This document shows, in pieces, positions 35,973 through 47,013 of a stretch of DNA of 64,000 bases. Under the pieces are notes generated by a model that saw only the letters and a list, made by a program, of their open reading frames with translations, did no database searches and was not told the origin of the DNA. This stretch comes from Lepidodermella squamata (Eukaryota; Gastrotricha): NCBI GenBank assembly GCA_047495785.1, contig JBLDXI010000001.1, positions 868,001 to 932,000 on the forward strand. Reading direction: 5' to 3'. A program made the translations under genes and the position numbers. Each line of letters opens with the position of its first letter. Position 1 is the first letter of the stretch.

Positions 35973-37916
35973 ATGGCAATTCTCCAACTGGCGATCATAG
36001 CTGTCTTGCTGCAGCTTACCGAGGTAGCTCAATTCATTTACTGATTCGATTTCGGTGGAAATTCATGCCGACTTTAGGTCAAAGGTCAGCAGCTGAGTGC
36101 TGTTTGCTCCAGCTTGCAGTTTGCTCAGTCTTATGATGTTGTCATCATCGGAGGTGGGGCAGCTGGAATGGTAGCGGCATCCCAGCTTTTCACCAGGTCC
36201 ATTACCAATTTCACTGTCCTCGAGGCTAGGGGTCGCCTTGGTGGGCGTATTCACACAATAGTTCGCGATGAGGATGATGAGGACGTCATTGAAATGGGAG
36301 CTCAGTTCCTTCACGGAAAGGAAGGTAATCCTGTGTTTGACTTCGGCGAGGAACACGAATTGGTGGTTGACGAGGAAGATCTTGACAACTACATCGAATC
36401 TTACTACTACGAGGTATTCAACTTGCGGATTTGTTACTTCCTGATATTAATGTAACCATTAGAACGGCAAAGAGATCAGCGATGCAGACACAGAAGAGGG
36501 TTATGAAATGTTCGAGAATGCTACTTTAGCTGTAGCAACCAAAAACGATACCAAAGTGTCAGCCGGAAAGCAGCTTCTTGACATCCTGAGTAAGTTACCT
36601 CTTTCAGTACACAACAACTCACCTGATGCAATGCTATATAAGAGGATGCGAAGGTTAACGATATGGTGAAGGCTATGTACATGTATTACTACTACGAGAA
36701 AGCTAGCGATTATGCGGATGATCTGACAAACATCAACGTTGAATCCTTCACAAGATTTGTTGACTTCGATGAGAAGGAATTCAACGTTCCCAGCGAAGGC
36801 TATATGGCAATTTTCGACAAACTCATCGAAAAGTGACAAATGCTCCATTGTCAAGTGTTAAGTAACTCAATGCCATTTCAGGTTTAAAACGAAGTTCAAA
36901 ACGAGCACTCCGATCAAGAAGATCTGGTGGCAAGTCAACTGCGGCAACAGCAGCTTTGTTACGAACCGAACGGTAGTGCAGAAGCAAGATGGAACTTACA
37001 TCATCGCTAGATACACTCTTGTTACCCTGCCGCTGGGAGTTTTGAAAACGGACGCTGTTGCTTTCGATCCAGAATTCTCTACAAGTGACAATCCGATTGC
37101 AAAGAGAAAGGCCGCGTAAGTTTTGAAATAACTGATAACCCGGCTTCTTGAACGGCAACAACTTTCAGAGCCATTGACAATCTAAGCTTCGGATGCATCG
37201 CCAAAGTCTTCCTCTGCTTTCCGACCCAATGGTTCGGCAATGAGACCGACGTCCTAGCGATTGTTCTCGATCAGGAAAGCCGGAAAGATATTGGAATTAA
37301 GCAAAACGTATCCTTGTACAAAGTGGTGAGCATTGAATCCAAAAGCATTATCTCTCATAATATCTTTCTAATAGGCTGATGACCGCAACTGGTACAGGTA
37401 TATGATTGGATTTAACTCAATTTATGGAGACGAGAATGTTCTTCAAGCTTGTAATAGATTTTATGCATTCAGTCGATGTGTTAACCTTCTTCATTTCTCT
37501 AAGGGTTCACTGGTAAATGGGCTCGAATTGTTGAGAACCTCCCGCAGAATGAAGTTCAAAGCGTCCTAATGCAGCTGTTGCGGAACACTCTCAAAAGTGA
37601 CTACAAAGACATACCTGAGCCAGAAGCCATTTACCAAACTGAATGGTGCAAAGATGACTACTCTCGCGGTGTCTACTCAGCTCTTAATATGGACTCGTCA
37701 TGGTCAGATATTCAAGCATTGGCCGAGCCCTTACCCAATGCTAACGTAAGTAGCTCGAGAAACTGCCGTTTTTCATCTCATTTCAAGTTTTTACAGCGAC
37801 CTGTGTTGATGTTCGCTGGGGAAGCTACGAATTCTAAGCAATGGGGCACTGTTGCAGGAGCTTGGCAAACTGGAGTTCGTGAGGGGCTCCGTTTGGTCAG
37901 GTTATTGAGAGGATAA
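35973..37916 (+). CDS. Secreted FAD amine oxidase, array gene 7
   Basis: Nine exons (35973-36023, 36078-36413, 36463-36589, 36643-36832, 36882-37115, 37169-37325, 37375-37450, 37504-37745, 37797-37916) give 510 residues. Signal peptide AILQLAIIAVLLQLT. FAD fold VVIIGGGAAGMVAA, EARGRLGGR. Lys in GCIAKVFLCF. C-terminal FAD contact LMFAGEATNSKQW. It is more diverged than genes 1-5, with many acidic residues in the first third (DEDDEDVIE). It has extra introns: a phase-0 intron before the W-Y-R-Y segment is shared only with gene 8, which ties these two together. Another intron interrupts the QAW segment (read as QA-C/W-FTGKWA). Confidence 0.91.
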
Positions 37917-38266
37917 CCTAACAGAATAGCCAAATTGTGTTAACGGATGTAGTAATTTAGTGTATTGGTTCATGATTTCAAGATTTAGAAATAAAGATTA
38001 AATACAGGCTCAGTAATTCATGACTTATTATGTACAGGCGTGTAGTTCCGCCTAGTTATTGACGTTGATGTTTTTTAAAAAGTTCCAATCCGATTAGCTG
38101 GCTATTTTCAATTTGAACAAAGGGCGTAGCAACTTTTCACCGTCACGCCATGAACGAGCTAAGCTGCAGCTTAGAGGTTGGAAGAAAACAGATTCAGGGA
38201 GATTTATGACACGACGTTCTCGCTTCTTACAGCTATTTCAACATTGTTTCATACTCAAAGCTTGAA
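37917..38266. other. Intergenic between amine oxidases 7 and 8
   Basis: AATAAA at about 37990 is the likely poly(A) signal of gene 7. Nothing else seen. Confidence 0.45.
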
Positions 38267-40101
38267 ATGTTAAAGACGGTCCTATTCCTTTTGGCTTGTA
38301 TATCCTCTGGTTCAACTCAGGGCAACGAGGTTGATCTTCTTTTTTATTTTCAATGCGATCAATACGTTTTTTTCGTAGAATTCAGGATCTTGCGCTGAAC
38401 TTTCACGATCTAATGCCAGAGTTTATGGAACTTTGATAATTGGCGCTGGCACTGCCGGGCTAGTTACCGCCCAACGGCTAAGCTCGTTGAATATCACCGA
38501 CTATTTAGTCCTAGAAGCTCGAGAACGCCTTGGAGGTCGTATCCAAACCGTCAATGAAAGCGATCATGTCATCGATTTGGGAGCGCAGTGGTTTCGTGGG
38601 ACTGAAAACAACCCGGTCTACGATTTCGCCATCAGGCATGGTTTAGTTGTCTTGGACGCAGAGAATCCATTCTCGCGTGAAGATTACTACACAATAGAGG
38701 GCGAAACTGTTCAGCAGTTCGTCATTGACGATACATGGCAGTTGATTCAAGACAGCGTTAGGGACATCTTCAACACTGAAAACTACGCCCAATCTTATGG
38801 AAATCAGCTGAAAACACAATTTTGTTAGTTTTAGTGAATATTCCATATTATCGGGATTGACATGGCTTTCTAAATAGATCAACGGCTCCCTGCAACAGAC
38901 CCGTTCTACCAGCAGAAGGCTGGTGTATTCCGCCATCGATACAACATCATGTCATCGCAGATTGGCGAAGACATCGAAGCTGAGCACCTTGAGTCTGAGC
39001 TGGCTTATAGCCCTGATAATGGAAACTGGTATGCAATGCCGCGAAGAGGATACCAGTCCATCTTAGATAAGCTTCTCCTAGAGTAAGACCCCGCCATCTC
39101 TAGCTGGCAAGAGAATATAGTGTATTGTTACAGGATTCCAAGCCAAAGCATCATGACCAGGGCGAAGGTAAAGGGAATCTACTGGAACTTGACTTGCCCA
39201 GGAAGCCCTGTGAAAGTTGGCGTTCGCTTGACTGACGGTCGGTTGTTTGCCGGCAAAAGTGTTGTAGTCACTGTACCGTTGGGTGTCCTCAAATCTGGCG
39301 CCATCATGTTCAGCCCTGGTCTTCCCATAGCGAAAAGCCTGTAAAGCTGTCATGGCTAATCGCAATTTCCTTTTATTTTTTTACGCTTTATAGGTCGATT
39401 CAGAACCTAGGCTTTGGTTGCCTTAATAAGGTATTCCTTCACTGGGAACAACCGTGGTGGCATGTTTCCTACGGCACAGTCAATGTTTTGTATCTTAATG
39501 ACACCAGCCGGGTTATTGACCCAATTAAAGTTACTACTTCATTGTATCCAGATGTGAGTTATAAACAATTTCGAAGCTTCTCGTAATTTTAAACTTTTTT
39601 CTAGCCGACTATGCGGCTGTGGTACCGATATGGGACTGGCTTTAATGCAGTCTATGGACAGCCAAATATCCTTCAGACCTGGTACTACGGCACGTGGGCA
39701 AGGTTTATCGAAACCCTTCCCGATTCGGAGATTCAAAGCGTTCTGATTCAAATTTTACGCCTCCGCTTTGACTCTGAGATCTACAAAATTCCGCAGCCGG
39801 TCAAAATAACTCGAACCAACTGGTGCTCAGATGAGTTAACCAAGGGTGGTTTCGTCTACCTGGGCATGAATTCAAGAAGCAGCGATATTGCAAGATTGGC
39901 TGAACCTTTGCCAAACTACGCGGTAAAGCTTGTCAATTTTAATAATTATTAATCATGAGATTTCCGTTAAAGAATCCTAATTTGTATTTCGCCGGTGAAG
40001 CGACTGGTGGCAATGGTAACTGGGCCACGGTTCGAGCTGCTTGGGAAAGCGGACTTCGAGTTGCCAACCAAATTGCTCAGCAACTGAACCGTAGCCCTTG
40101 A
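38267..40101 (+). CDS. Secreted FAD amine oxidase, array gene 8
   Basis: Seven exons (38267-38329, 38379-38823, 38878-39082, 39134-39340, 39394-39553, 39605-39922, 39973-40101) give 508 residues. Signal peptide LKTVLFLLACISSGSTQ. FAD fold LIIGAGTAGLVTA, EARERLGGR. Lys in GCLNKVFLHW. C-terminal FAD contact LYFAGEATGGNGNW. Most diverged member: the usual YDV ahead of the FAD fold is YGT, and the region around residues 160-240 does not line up well with paralogues. The WYRY intron is shared with gene 7. Last gene of the array; the next genes are on the opposite strand and only 42 bp separate its stop from that of the converging neighbour. Confidence 0.9.
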
Positions 40102-40143
40102 ATGATTCATCTAAAAATCGCGGCTTTATTTTGAAATTTCAGC

Positions 40144-41206
40144 TTAATAAATAATGTCAGGATACAACTGAACCAAAGCTGAGCAATTAACAGTTTTAAC
40201 TTGAAGCACCGAATTTTTCAGATGATCGAAATCTCGAGTTGAGCACTTTTCTAGGTTATCAAAATCGATTTGAAGTACTGCTTTTGGATTTCGAGGTGCG
40301 AACGCCTTGACTGACTCGAAGGTAGTCTCTGTTAGCGGTAAAAACAGCTCCCTGGGGTACTAAGAGAAATTGCAATTAAATAGAGACATGATGAAAAAAA
40401 TTCGTACCAAATGGCGGTTTCCAATCCATTTGAAGAAAACCTGTCCGACTCTTGCATTCGAATTATCGAACTCAATGCCCTGGTTTGAGTCGATCGAAAA
40501 AGCCTCTAAAACGATGATATCAATAAATGGCCATCGATAGCTGCCCGCCTTAGTTTCGACTTTGATTGAGCCATTAGTCGGGCTATTTTCGAAAAATTTG
40601 ATGACGTTATACGTGTAACCAGGCATTGCGCTGTAGGAGCGGTGCTGATATTGCTCCCCAAGGAGAGACATTGCTTTAGATAGATTCCGAATGAAATAAT
40701 CAATAGGAAGCTCGGAATTAGCAATAATAGCCAAGTCTATATCATCATCCCAGCTTGATGAAAAAAATGAGATAAATTGATCAAAATTGATGGAAAATTA
40801 GTTTAAAAATGTACGGAATAATTGCACGATTGTGGCGATACCAGCCCAAAAGTGAGCCAGCAAATAAGATTGGCGAGTGGCCAAGCTCCGTCAAGATTTC
40901 AACGCAAGCTTTCAGCGTCTCGATCAGAACGTGATATTCGGCGCTTTCGAGCAGAAAAATTCGTTTAAAGTCTCTTTTGATGTCATTGGAGGTGACGTAG
41001 CTATCATTTTCTTCCGAATTTATTCTCCTTATTCGAGCGTGAAAGCTTTGCTGATCATTCAACTTGCTATTTGGAGAGTAAAAAATAATGCCAGATTGTT
41101 ATCCAACTTTAGCTCACCTTAAGAAAAATGGTGAATGAAGTATTAAAGCCATCAAAGCAGATGCGGATATTATTGAGAGAGCCCGGAAACGGGCATTTCT
41201 CATCAT
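40144..41206 (-). CDS. LicD-like type II membrane or secreted protein, gene B
   Basis: Four minus-strand exons (41206-41118, 41066-40815, 40753-40408, 40359-40144) give 300 residues. The first exon is short and encodes a hydrophobic N-terminus (ALSIISASALMALILH), a signal anchor or signal peptide. The core shows the LicD/fukutin-type signature: LFAGSLLGWYRHN, then PWDDDIDLAI made across a splice junction, then YRWPFIDIIVLEAF. The C-terminal exon holds KCSTRDFDHLK. In the family (nucleotidyltransferase fold) the DDD cluster binds metal, and members transfer phosphocholine or phospho-sugars to glycans in the Golgi or at the surface. The substrate here is unknown. It is a tandem partner of the gene at 41380 with matching intron positions. 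Confidence 0.82.
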
Positions 41207-41379
41207 CCAGTTGATGGTTCTGCAAGCGTTCTATTAGTCAGGTTTATCATAAAAGAAAAGTCGTATTAGAATTCCTCGTGAAAAAGCGTTGGCTTTACTC
41301 GTTTTATTATTCAAAAATTCAGGCTTGAAACGACAATTAAACAACAATTTAATTAGGACTTTTACATACTTATTATTTC

Positions 41380-42347
41380 TCAAATATTTGTAAATGTGTA
41401 ATAAGGCTCAAGTCGCGAGCAATTCGTCTCTACCTTCGGCTCCTCTTTGTCTTTCAGATGATTGAACCCGCGTGTCGAGCACTTCGCAAGGTCGCCGTAG
41501 GTAACGTGCAGAATTCCGACAACGTGCCTTGGTAAAGGCACGCGCGTTCCTTCAAATAAGCCATATTGCAGCGGGAAAACGTGCTTGCGGGCATACTAAA
41601 AATAAATGACGCGCTTTCAATTAAACGAAATAAAAAAAAAGACGGAACCTGATGATGGGTCTGCGTTTCCCAGTGAAACGAGTCATTGCGCGGCAGGTAC
41701 TTGAGAGGGAAAATGTCTAGGTTAGGCCATCGAAACGAAGTTCCATCAACCGAGCACGTTTCATTGAAATTAAAAATCTTCAAAATCGTCATCTTACGAT
41801 CGATGACGAAGTTGAGATTGAGTGACATTGAATGGGAGACATTTCTTAGAATAGCTGCAATATCTTCTAAGAATTCCTCGCCGGTTTTGCCGGTGATGTC
41901 GAATGGCATAGCAAAATCGATATCATCATCCCATCTGTTTCGAATGGTAAAATGATAGGTAAAACCACGTGAAATTTGACGTCAATAATCTTACGGAACC
42001 ATCGAATAATTGTGCCGAAAATAGCCAAGTAAAGATCCGCCGAATAGAAACCACGGATTATGTCCCTGCCGGTTCACCTCGTTCAAAACTTCGATGGTCT
42101 CGCGGTAACTTTTCAGCAAAACTTCTCGATGCCTGGATCCTTCGGTGAGCTTTGGCGTGAACTGAATCCGCAAATCATCGACAGCAACTTTGCGAATTTC
42201 ATCAGGGTACAGCTTCCCGAGGTAGATGTAGTCAGCAAGGTACAGCAAGCTGATAAGAAAGCTGAAAACGATGAAACTAGCAACGAGTAATGCTCTGACA
42301 GTGAAAGCGCGACTCGGGTGCATTTTTTTTATTAATTTCTGATACAT
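41380..42347 (-). CDS. LicD-like type II membrane protein, gene A
   Basis: Three minus-strand exons (42347-41995, 41934-41649, 41595-41380) give 284 residues. An N-terminal basic stretch and a membrane helix (LLVASFIVFSFLISLLYLAD, about residues 21-40) predict a type II Golgi or ER protein with a lumenal catalytic part. The signature is FLFGGSLLGYFRHN, PWDDDIDFAM across a splice junction, and FRWPNLDIFPL, followed by KCSTRGFNHLK in the last exon. Introns fall at the same places as in gene B, but the N-terminal exon of B is not split here. Phosphotransfer onto a glycan is the family expectation; the acceptor cannot be read from sequence. Confidence 0.85.
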
Positions 42348-42614
42348 TTCAGTACTGATAATGATATGAAAGATCAGTGTTTCTGTTGCGCAACATTTGT
42401 AGTGTAATATCGAACACCAATCAGAAATTTTACAAAATTGTTCCCACGACTAAAAATAAAAACTTTAATCGTTCTTTTCGGTTCAGTGTAGCAAAAAGAG
42501 ATCGGAAATTTGTCGGAAAAAAATAGAAAAAAATTCGTTATTTTTCGAAGAACTTGGCACGGTCATTTTTGAAAAATCTAATAAAGCAATTGAAAAAGAC
42601 CAGTTATTCCAGTT

Positions 42615-42881
42615 TTAAGTAGAATTTGAGTTCATTTGAACTGCGACAAAGTTGCAGAAGTAAGCGTTTCCCAACGTTAGCATGCATTTCCGCAGGTCAT
42701 CTCGTCGCAGTCTTTCTTTAGCATCCTTGCTCGCTTGAACCATGGCTTTGATGTTAGCGGTGAGTTCTTCCAATCGGTTGTTCGAGTTGTGTCTCGTGTG
42801 AGCAGCAACCGGGTAACTTTGAGCAGGACTCACTTGGCTGAGCAGCAGACAAGCGAGAAGTAGTCCAATTCTCAAATTCAT
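42615..42881 (-). CDS. Small secreted protein, C-x9-C family, member 3
   Basis: An 88-residue single-exon protein starting MNLRIGLLLACLLLSQ. It has a signal peptide, no Pro-Leu stretch at all, then the same helix (NNRLEELTANIKAMVQASKD) and RKCMLTLGNAYFC. It lies 19 kb from member 2, beyond the amine oxidase array, yet its upstream DNA (about 43080-43320) still resembles that of members 1 and 2. I aligned the start with the other members; an upstream in-frame Met at 42953 gives an unlikely extension. Confidence 0.78.
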   Translation of the reverse strand: MNLRIGLLLACLLLSQVSPAQSYPVAAHTRHNSNNRLEELTANIKAMVQASKDAKERLRRDDLRKCMLTLGNAYFCNFVAVQMNSNST

Positions 42882-43079
42882 TTTGATATGTCGCGATTTT
42901 AGTATCGAACAAATCACGTTCAGCTTTGCGGTTAATGACGTCGAAGCCGGCATCGGTGTTGTTATTGTAGCTTTAATCTATAAACAGATCGAGGTAAACA
43001 AAAAACAGTGTTAGACTTGTTTTTAGAAGTTTTGAAAACGTCAAGCAGAAGCGCCTACGTCGCGGCAAAAAATTTGAAT

Positions 43080-43325
43080 CTACCCGCCCTCAGGACATGT
43101 CATCTACCTCGCCAGAGGAGTTGCGGAGGTTTTCTAAAATCTAGCTAGCCCACCATTCTTTGGAGTCGGAGGTGAAACCGCCCCTGCGAATCCCTTTTAG
43201 CGATATAGGTATTCTGAAACTGCCGCTGTAATGGGCTCACATTTGCCGCTAAATTATTGATGAGAGAAATTGCATGGAGTACTTCGAATCATTCTTAATT
43301 TTAGCCGACATCGCGGAGCTTGATG
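43080..43325. repeat. Diverged third copy of the small-gene upstream block
   Basis: Recognisable in order with 19745-19925 and 23590-23770: a GGAGGT segment, the TAGCCCACTA-like segment, CTGCGAATC-CTTTTAG, GCTAAATTATT, and TTTTAGCCGACATCGCGGAG. It shows that the duplication unit of this gene family includes several hundred bases of upstream DNA. Confidence 0.6.
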
Positions 43326-44544
43326 CCGGTTGATAAAAGCTTATAGAACTTCCCCAGCGCATGGGACCAAAAAACTGAAACCGATTCTTCATAAATTGCC
43401 CGCCCAGAAGTAATGGTTGGAACCCAGCCGGCCGAATCACTTGAAGCTTTTGAGTATTGAGTATGCTCGGGTAGAATCGAAATTGAAAAGGGTTAAGAGC
43501 GAATTCGATGTTTTAAATATCGGAAATCACGAGGGCAAAAAAATGTTCGTTCTCCCCCATCCCAGCATTATAAAAGTAATAGCAATCTCCCCCACCAAAT
43601 TATCAACCTCGGCGATAAATTGCCACACTGCTGACGTAATTTGAACGAAACGTCAAAAGTTCAACTTTAGATTTTACATTTCGGCACGTTTTGAAGGTAA
43701 CCAAAAATTAGTCTGTTCGAATTTGCATGCGAATCTGTGCGTCACCCCCGATATAAGAACATTTTTAGACCCTAGACCAATTTAATGATCGTTAAAGTGG
43801 TATTCGCTGAGAAATAAATAAAAATACCTTTGATATGACAGACGAACATCAGACATCAGATTTCCGAAAATTGAATGCGCATTGATGATAAAAAATGAAA
43901 AAAAATTTAAGAAAAACAAAAACCTGCAGCGAAAAAAATAAAAAATAAAATAAATCATAAATAATTATGAAAACGGAATGCGGGTGGCTCGAAATACAAT
44001 TAATAATGTACGTCAAGTATGCTGCTAGTACATATTAGGTTGAATTTTAGTGTTACGGTCCAGGGTTTTGATCGATAGAAAAGTGTAAATTTTGCTATTT
44101 TTATACGCAATAATGAACGACCCAATAAGAACCAAACTTTACCTAGCGTTAGGAACTACCTGTGATGGAAAAAATTGCCTCCCCCTCAGGATCACCCATT
44201 CAAATGTTTTCAAGGCTCAAAGTTTCAAATTCTTTCGATCAAAACCCTGGTCGAGGGTTAGGTTTGGGCTTAAGTTCAAGCCTCAATATACCAATATTGA
44301 ATAAGCTATTCAATTCATATGTACGAGCAGCAAAACTGTCGCAAATGCTTTGAATAGCAAATCACTCTGTTAATATTGGCTGTTGGGTATTGATGGAGAT
44401 TTGCGCTGGAATCAGTTCGCGTTTATGACTATTGAACATGACAGAGGTCCCGTCACGGAGAATCGCATATTTTTGTTCAAAGTAGTGAATATGCAATTTT
44501 CCAATACTTTAATTGGAAAAACCACCGTGGGCCGGGCATGCTTG
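43326..44544. other. Intergenic, nothing recognised
   Basis: AT-rich, with A-runs around 43880-43970. Short frames show no domain. Confidence 0.4.
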
Positions 44545-44640
44545 ATCCTGGTTCCGTCACTAGGACTTGAACCCAGTCCCGAGCGATATTCCCACAGAAA
44601 CAGCTCAACAGCCCAACTGAGCCATCTTGCCAAATCCCAT
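44545..44640 (-). ncRNA. tRNA-like sequence, probably a tRNA pseudogene or SINE head
   Basis: On the minus strand, an A-box-like TGGCTCAGTTGGGCTG is followed about 50 bases later by a B-box-like GGGTTCAAGTCCTAG with a foldable T-arm. The acceptor ends do not pair (GGCAAGA against the 3' side), so it is not a functional tRNA. It may be the head of a SINE. Confidence 0.4.
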
Positions 44641-44713
44641 TGGCTATTAACTATTAATAATGCTGATCTTTGCCTGACTTCATCGAAAAACCTTCCTAAG
44701 GTTCCTGATCTCT

Positions 44714-44751
44714 CCTATTGGTTCCACATTGGTTCCTATTGGTTCCACATT
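44714..44751. repeat. Short tandem repeat, 21-bp period
   Basis: CCTATTGGTTCCACATT occurs twice, 21 bases apart. Confidence 0.7.
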
Positions 44752-44829
44752 CAAAAACTCGGCGGTAGAAACGAGTATATACTTCAAATATTTTTTAAAT
44801 TCCGCATAGTTATGAAAATACCCGAATAA

Positions 44830-44918
44830 CCATCTGGGCCTATTGTTCCGCTGGGCCTATTGTTCCGCTGGGCCTATTGTTTTCCCCAAGCCCTGAAAAC
44901 AATAGGTCCAGAAGATGG
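44830..44918. repeat. Tandem repeat that forms one arm of a hairpin
   Basis: Three near-exact 17-bp units CTGGGCCTATTGTTCCG, followed after a short loop by the inverse AACAATAGGTCCAGAAGATGG. The outermost CCATCT/AGATGG closes the arm, so the stretch can fold with any of the three units pairing. Confidence 0.65.
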
Positions 44919-45843
44919 TTATAATAAACCGTAACTAGTTGGTAGTCGGCAGTCCGATACTTTCATAATATGGACAATTTCGCAAGATCATCAAATGACC
45001 CGTCTATAGTTTCTTTTGAGACGTTTCCCTGCTTCGATTTCGAAGGCAATTGAGGTTATTGAGGTTTGAAGATTCGGGAACCCCAACGAAAATAAAAGAA
45101 AATGAGCTACGACGACTAACTAGAGAACTTCGAATCTTAGTCAGTTTCAAACGTTGACTTAAGAGAGAAATTTGCTATTCTTCATGACGCAGGTACCCAT
45201 ATCCTAAAAGTGCGAATAGCTATAAACGCTCACTTGCTATTCACCTCGAATAGACCGACCTTATAGAATTTAAAGTTTAATATAATATTTTTAGATTAAT
45301 TATTATTGTTATAATATATTAATAAAAATTAAAAAAAAATAATAATTAAAAATTAACGTAATTTTTCTAATATTCTAGGTTCTAAGCTAACAGTACCTAA
45401 ATAATTACCCGTTACCTGACTTCAGCTATAACGATAATTTCACATGTGATGGTTGGTTGTCCTTGTACAGAGGTGTCTTATTCTTTTGTTGCGGAAAATT
45501 TTAATTGCCCATTTACATCCTTGAAACGCATGGGAAACAGCCGGCTTTCTCATATAATTATACTCAGTCCTGGTGAAAATCAATAAAACCTGACGTCCTC
45601 TTTGATGCTGATAATAATTGAACGAGGCAGTTGATCAATTATCTATTACCACATGACATATTGGGCCCAAGCGACTGATGACTTGCGGTGACACTTGCTT
45701 TGGAAATTCGTGTTAACCGTAATTTAACGGAACTAATGTGTTTTAATTTGTTTAATTTCGAATGAGACAAGAAGTCAGGCGATCATATTATTACTGCGCA
45801 AAAAAGTATCCTGTTTCAATCCATCGTCGATTGTTACGTCTTC
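44919..45843. other. Intergenic, partly very AT-rich
   Basis: About 45262-45370 is nearly all A/T. No gene seen. Confidence 0.45.
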
Positions 45844-46206
45844 TCAAAGAAGATTTCCGCCGCACATGATGGCATTGCCCACTAGCCGCATGCATTTAGC
45901 ATAGGCTTTTTGACGGTCACCTGCCGAATGCGTTTGCAACCATTCGTACCATTTATCAATGAAAGCTCCTGGTTCGTTTTTCAAAGCTGGAAAATGCGAG
46001 ATAATATTTTTGTTATAATGAACGTAAAAACAAGGCTAACCAGTCTCCTCGGTTTTTGTGAATTTAACGCCGAAGCGATTCAGCATTCGCTCTGCCATCT
46101 GGTCAAACTTGGCTGCAATGGCAGAGGGCATCGCCTCGCTATGGCTGACTAACAGGTAACATATAATAGCAACGAACAGGACATGGGGCATCCGCAAGCT
46201 AGTCAT
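45844..46206 (-). CDS. Small secreted protein, divergent C-x9-C family member 4
   Basis: Two minus-strand exons (46206-46041, 45986-45844; donor gttagc, acceptor ttttccag) join in frame to 102 residues. Signal peptide PHVLFVAIICYLLVSHSEA, then an alpha-helical stretch (AAKFDQMAERMLNRFG), an aromatic segment (IDKWYEWLQT) and the C-terminal motif AKCMRLVGNAIMC followed by GGNLL and the stop. The motif KCM-x3-GNA-x2-C is shared with members 1-3, with the same Cys spacing, though the rest of the protein differs and only this gene has an intron. I take it as a distant member; chance similarity of a 12-residue motif cannot be excluded. Confidence 0.6.
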
Positions 46207-47013
46207 TTTAGTCTGGCAGGGCTAGAAAATGAACGTCAAATCGAATTGAAATAAAAGAGCAATAATGCGGAATGAAATTAGCGAGTTCAGGATGGGGCTG
46301 CGCCTGCTCACATGAAATCACACTTTTAAGACACTGTGAGTAGGTGATCAGTTGAGTGCGAATTATTGAAAAATTCACTAAATCGACGAGGCGTGTAATA
46401 AGTAGCGGTAAGAGTGCGAATTTCTGATTGTTTATCATCATGGTTTCCGGCAATAAATCACGCATCTTTATTATGACATTTAATACAACATACAGCTATT
46501 ACCGGTGCCAAAGTGAGAACACGATGACCCATATTGTGGTGTGGCTTAAATAATCGAGGTAAACATTTGAAAAAATAATCTCATTTGATTCGAACTTACG
46601 GCGAAAATTAGCTCACTTTTCGCATTCCATGTAGTATGCTGAGGGGGAAGGTATCAAATTTTTATGATGTATGAATTATTTTAATTTGCTGCGATCAATA
46701 CGTCGTTGGTGCGGCTAAAAGTCATCTGTCCAACATCGAAATTGAGATTTTTAACAGAAGTTTCTAACTCAGTATTTCAAGCTAGTCAATAATCTAAAAA
46801 AACGATTAGTCACATGCGCGTTATTTCTAGGTCATTTTTCCCACTTAGAAAAGACCTATCTCCACGTCACGAGTTCAAACGAGTCAAAATTGCTTTTTCG
46901 ATTTATTGCGCAAAATTGACTCTCCTTGAGCCTAGAAACGCTTCGGATTTTAACTCGCTGGGGAATTCAATTTTTGTTGTATATCTGTCATTATTTCAGT
47001 TTAAGAGAACAAC
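46207..47013. other. Intergenic, nothing recognised
   Basis: Holds the presumed promoter of the 46206 gene. No convincing frame. Confidence 0.4.
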
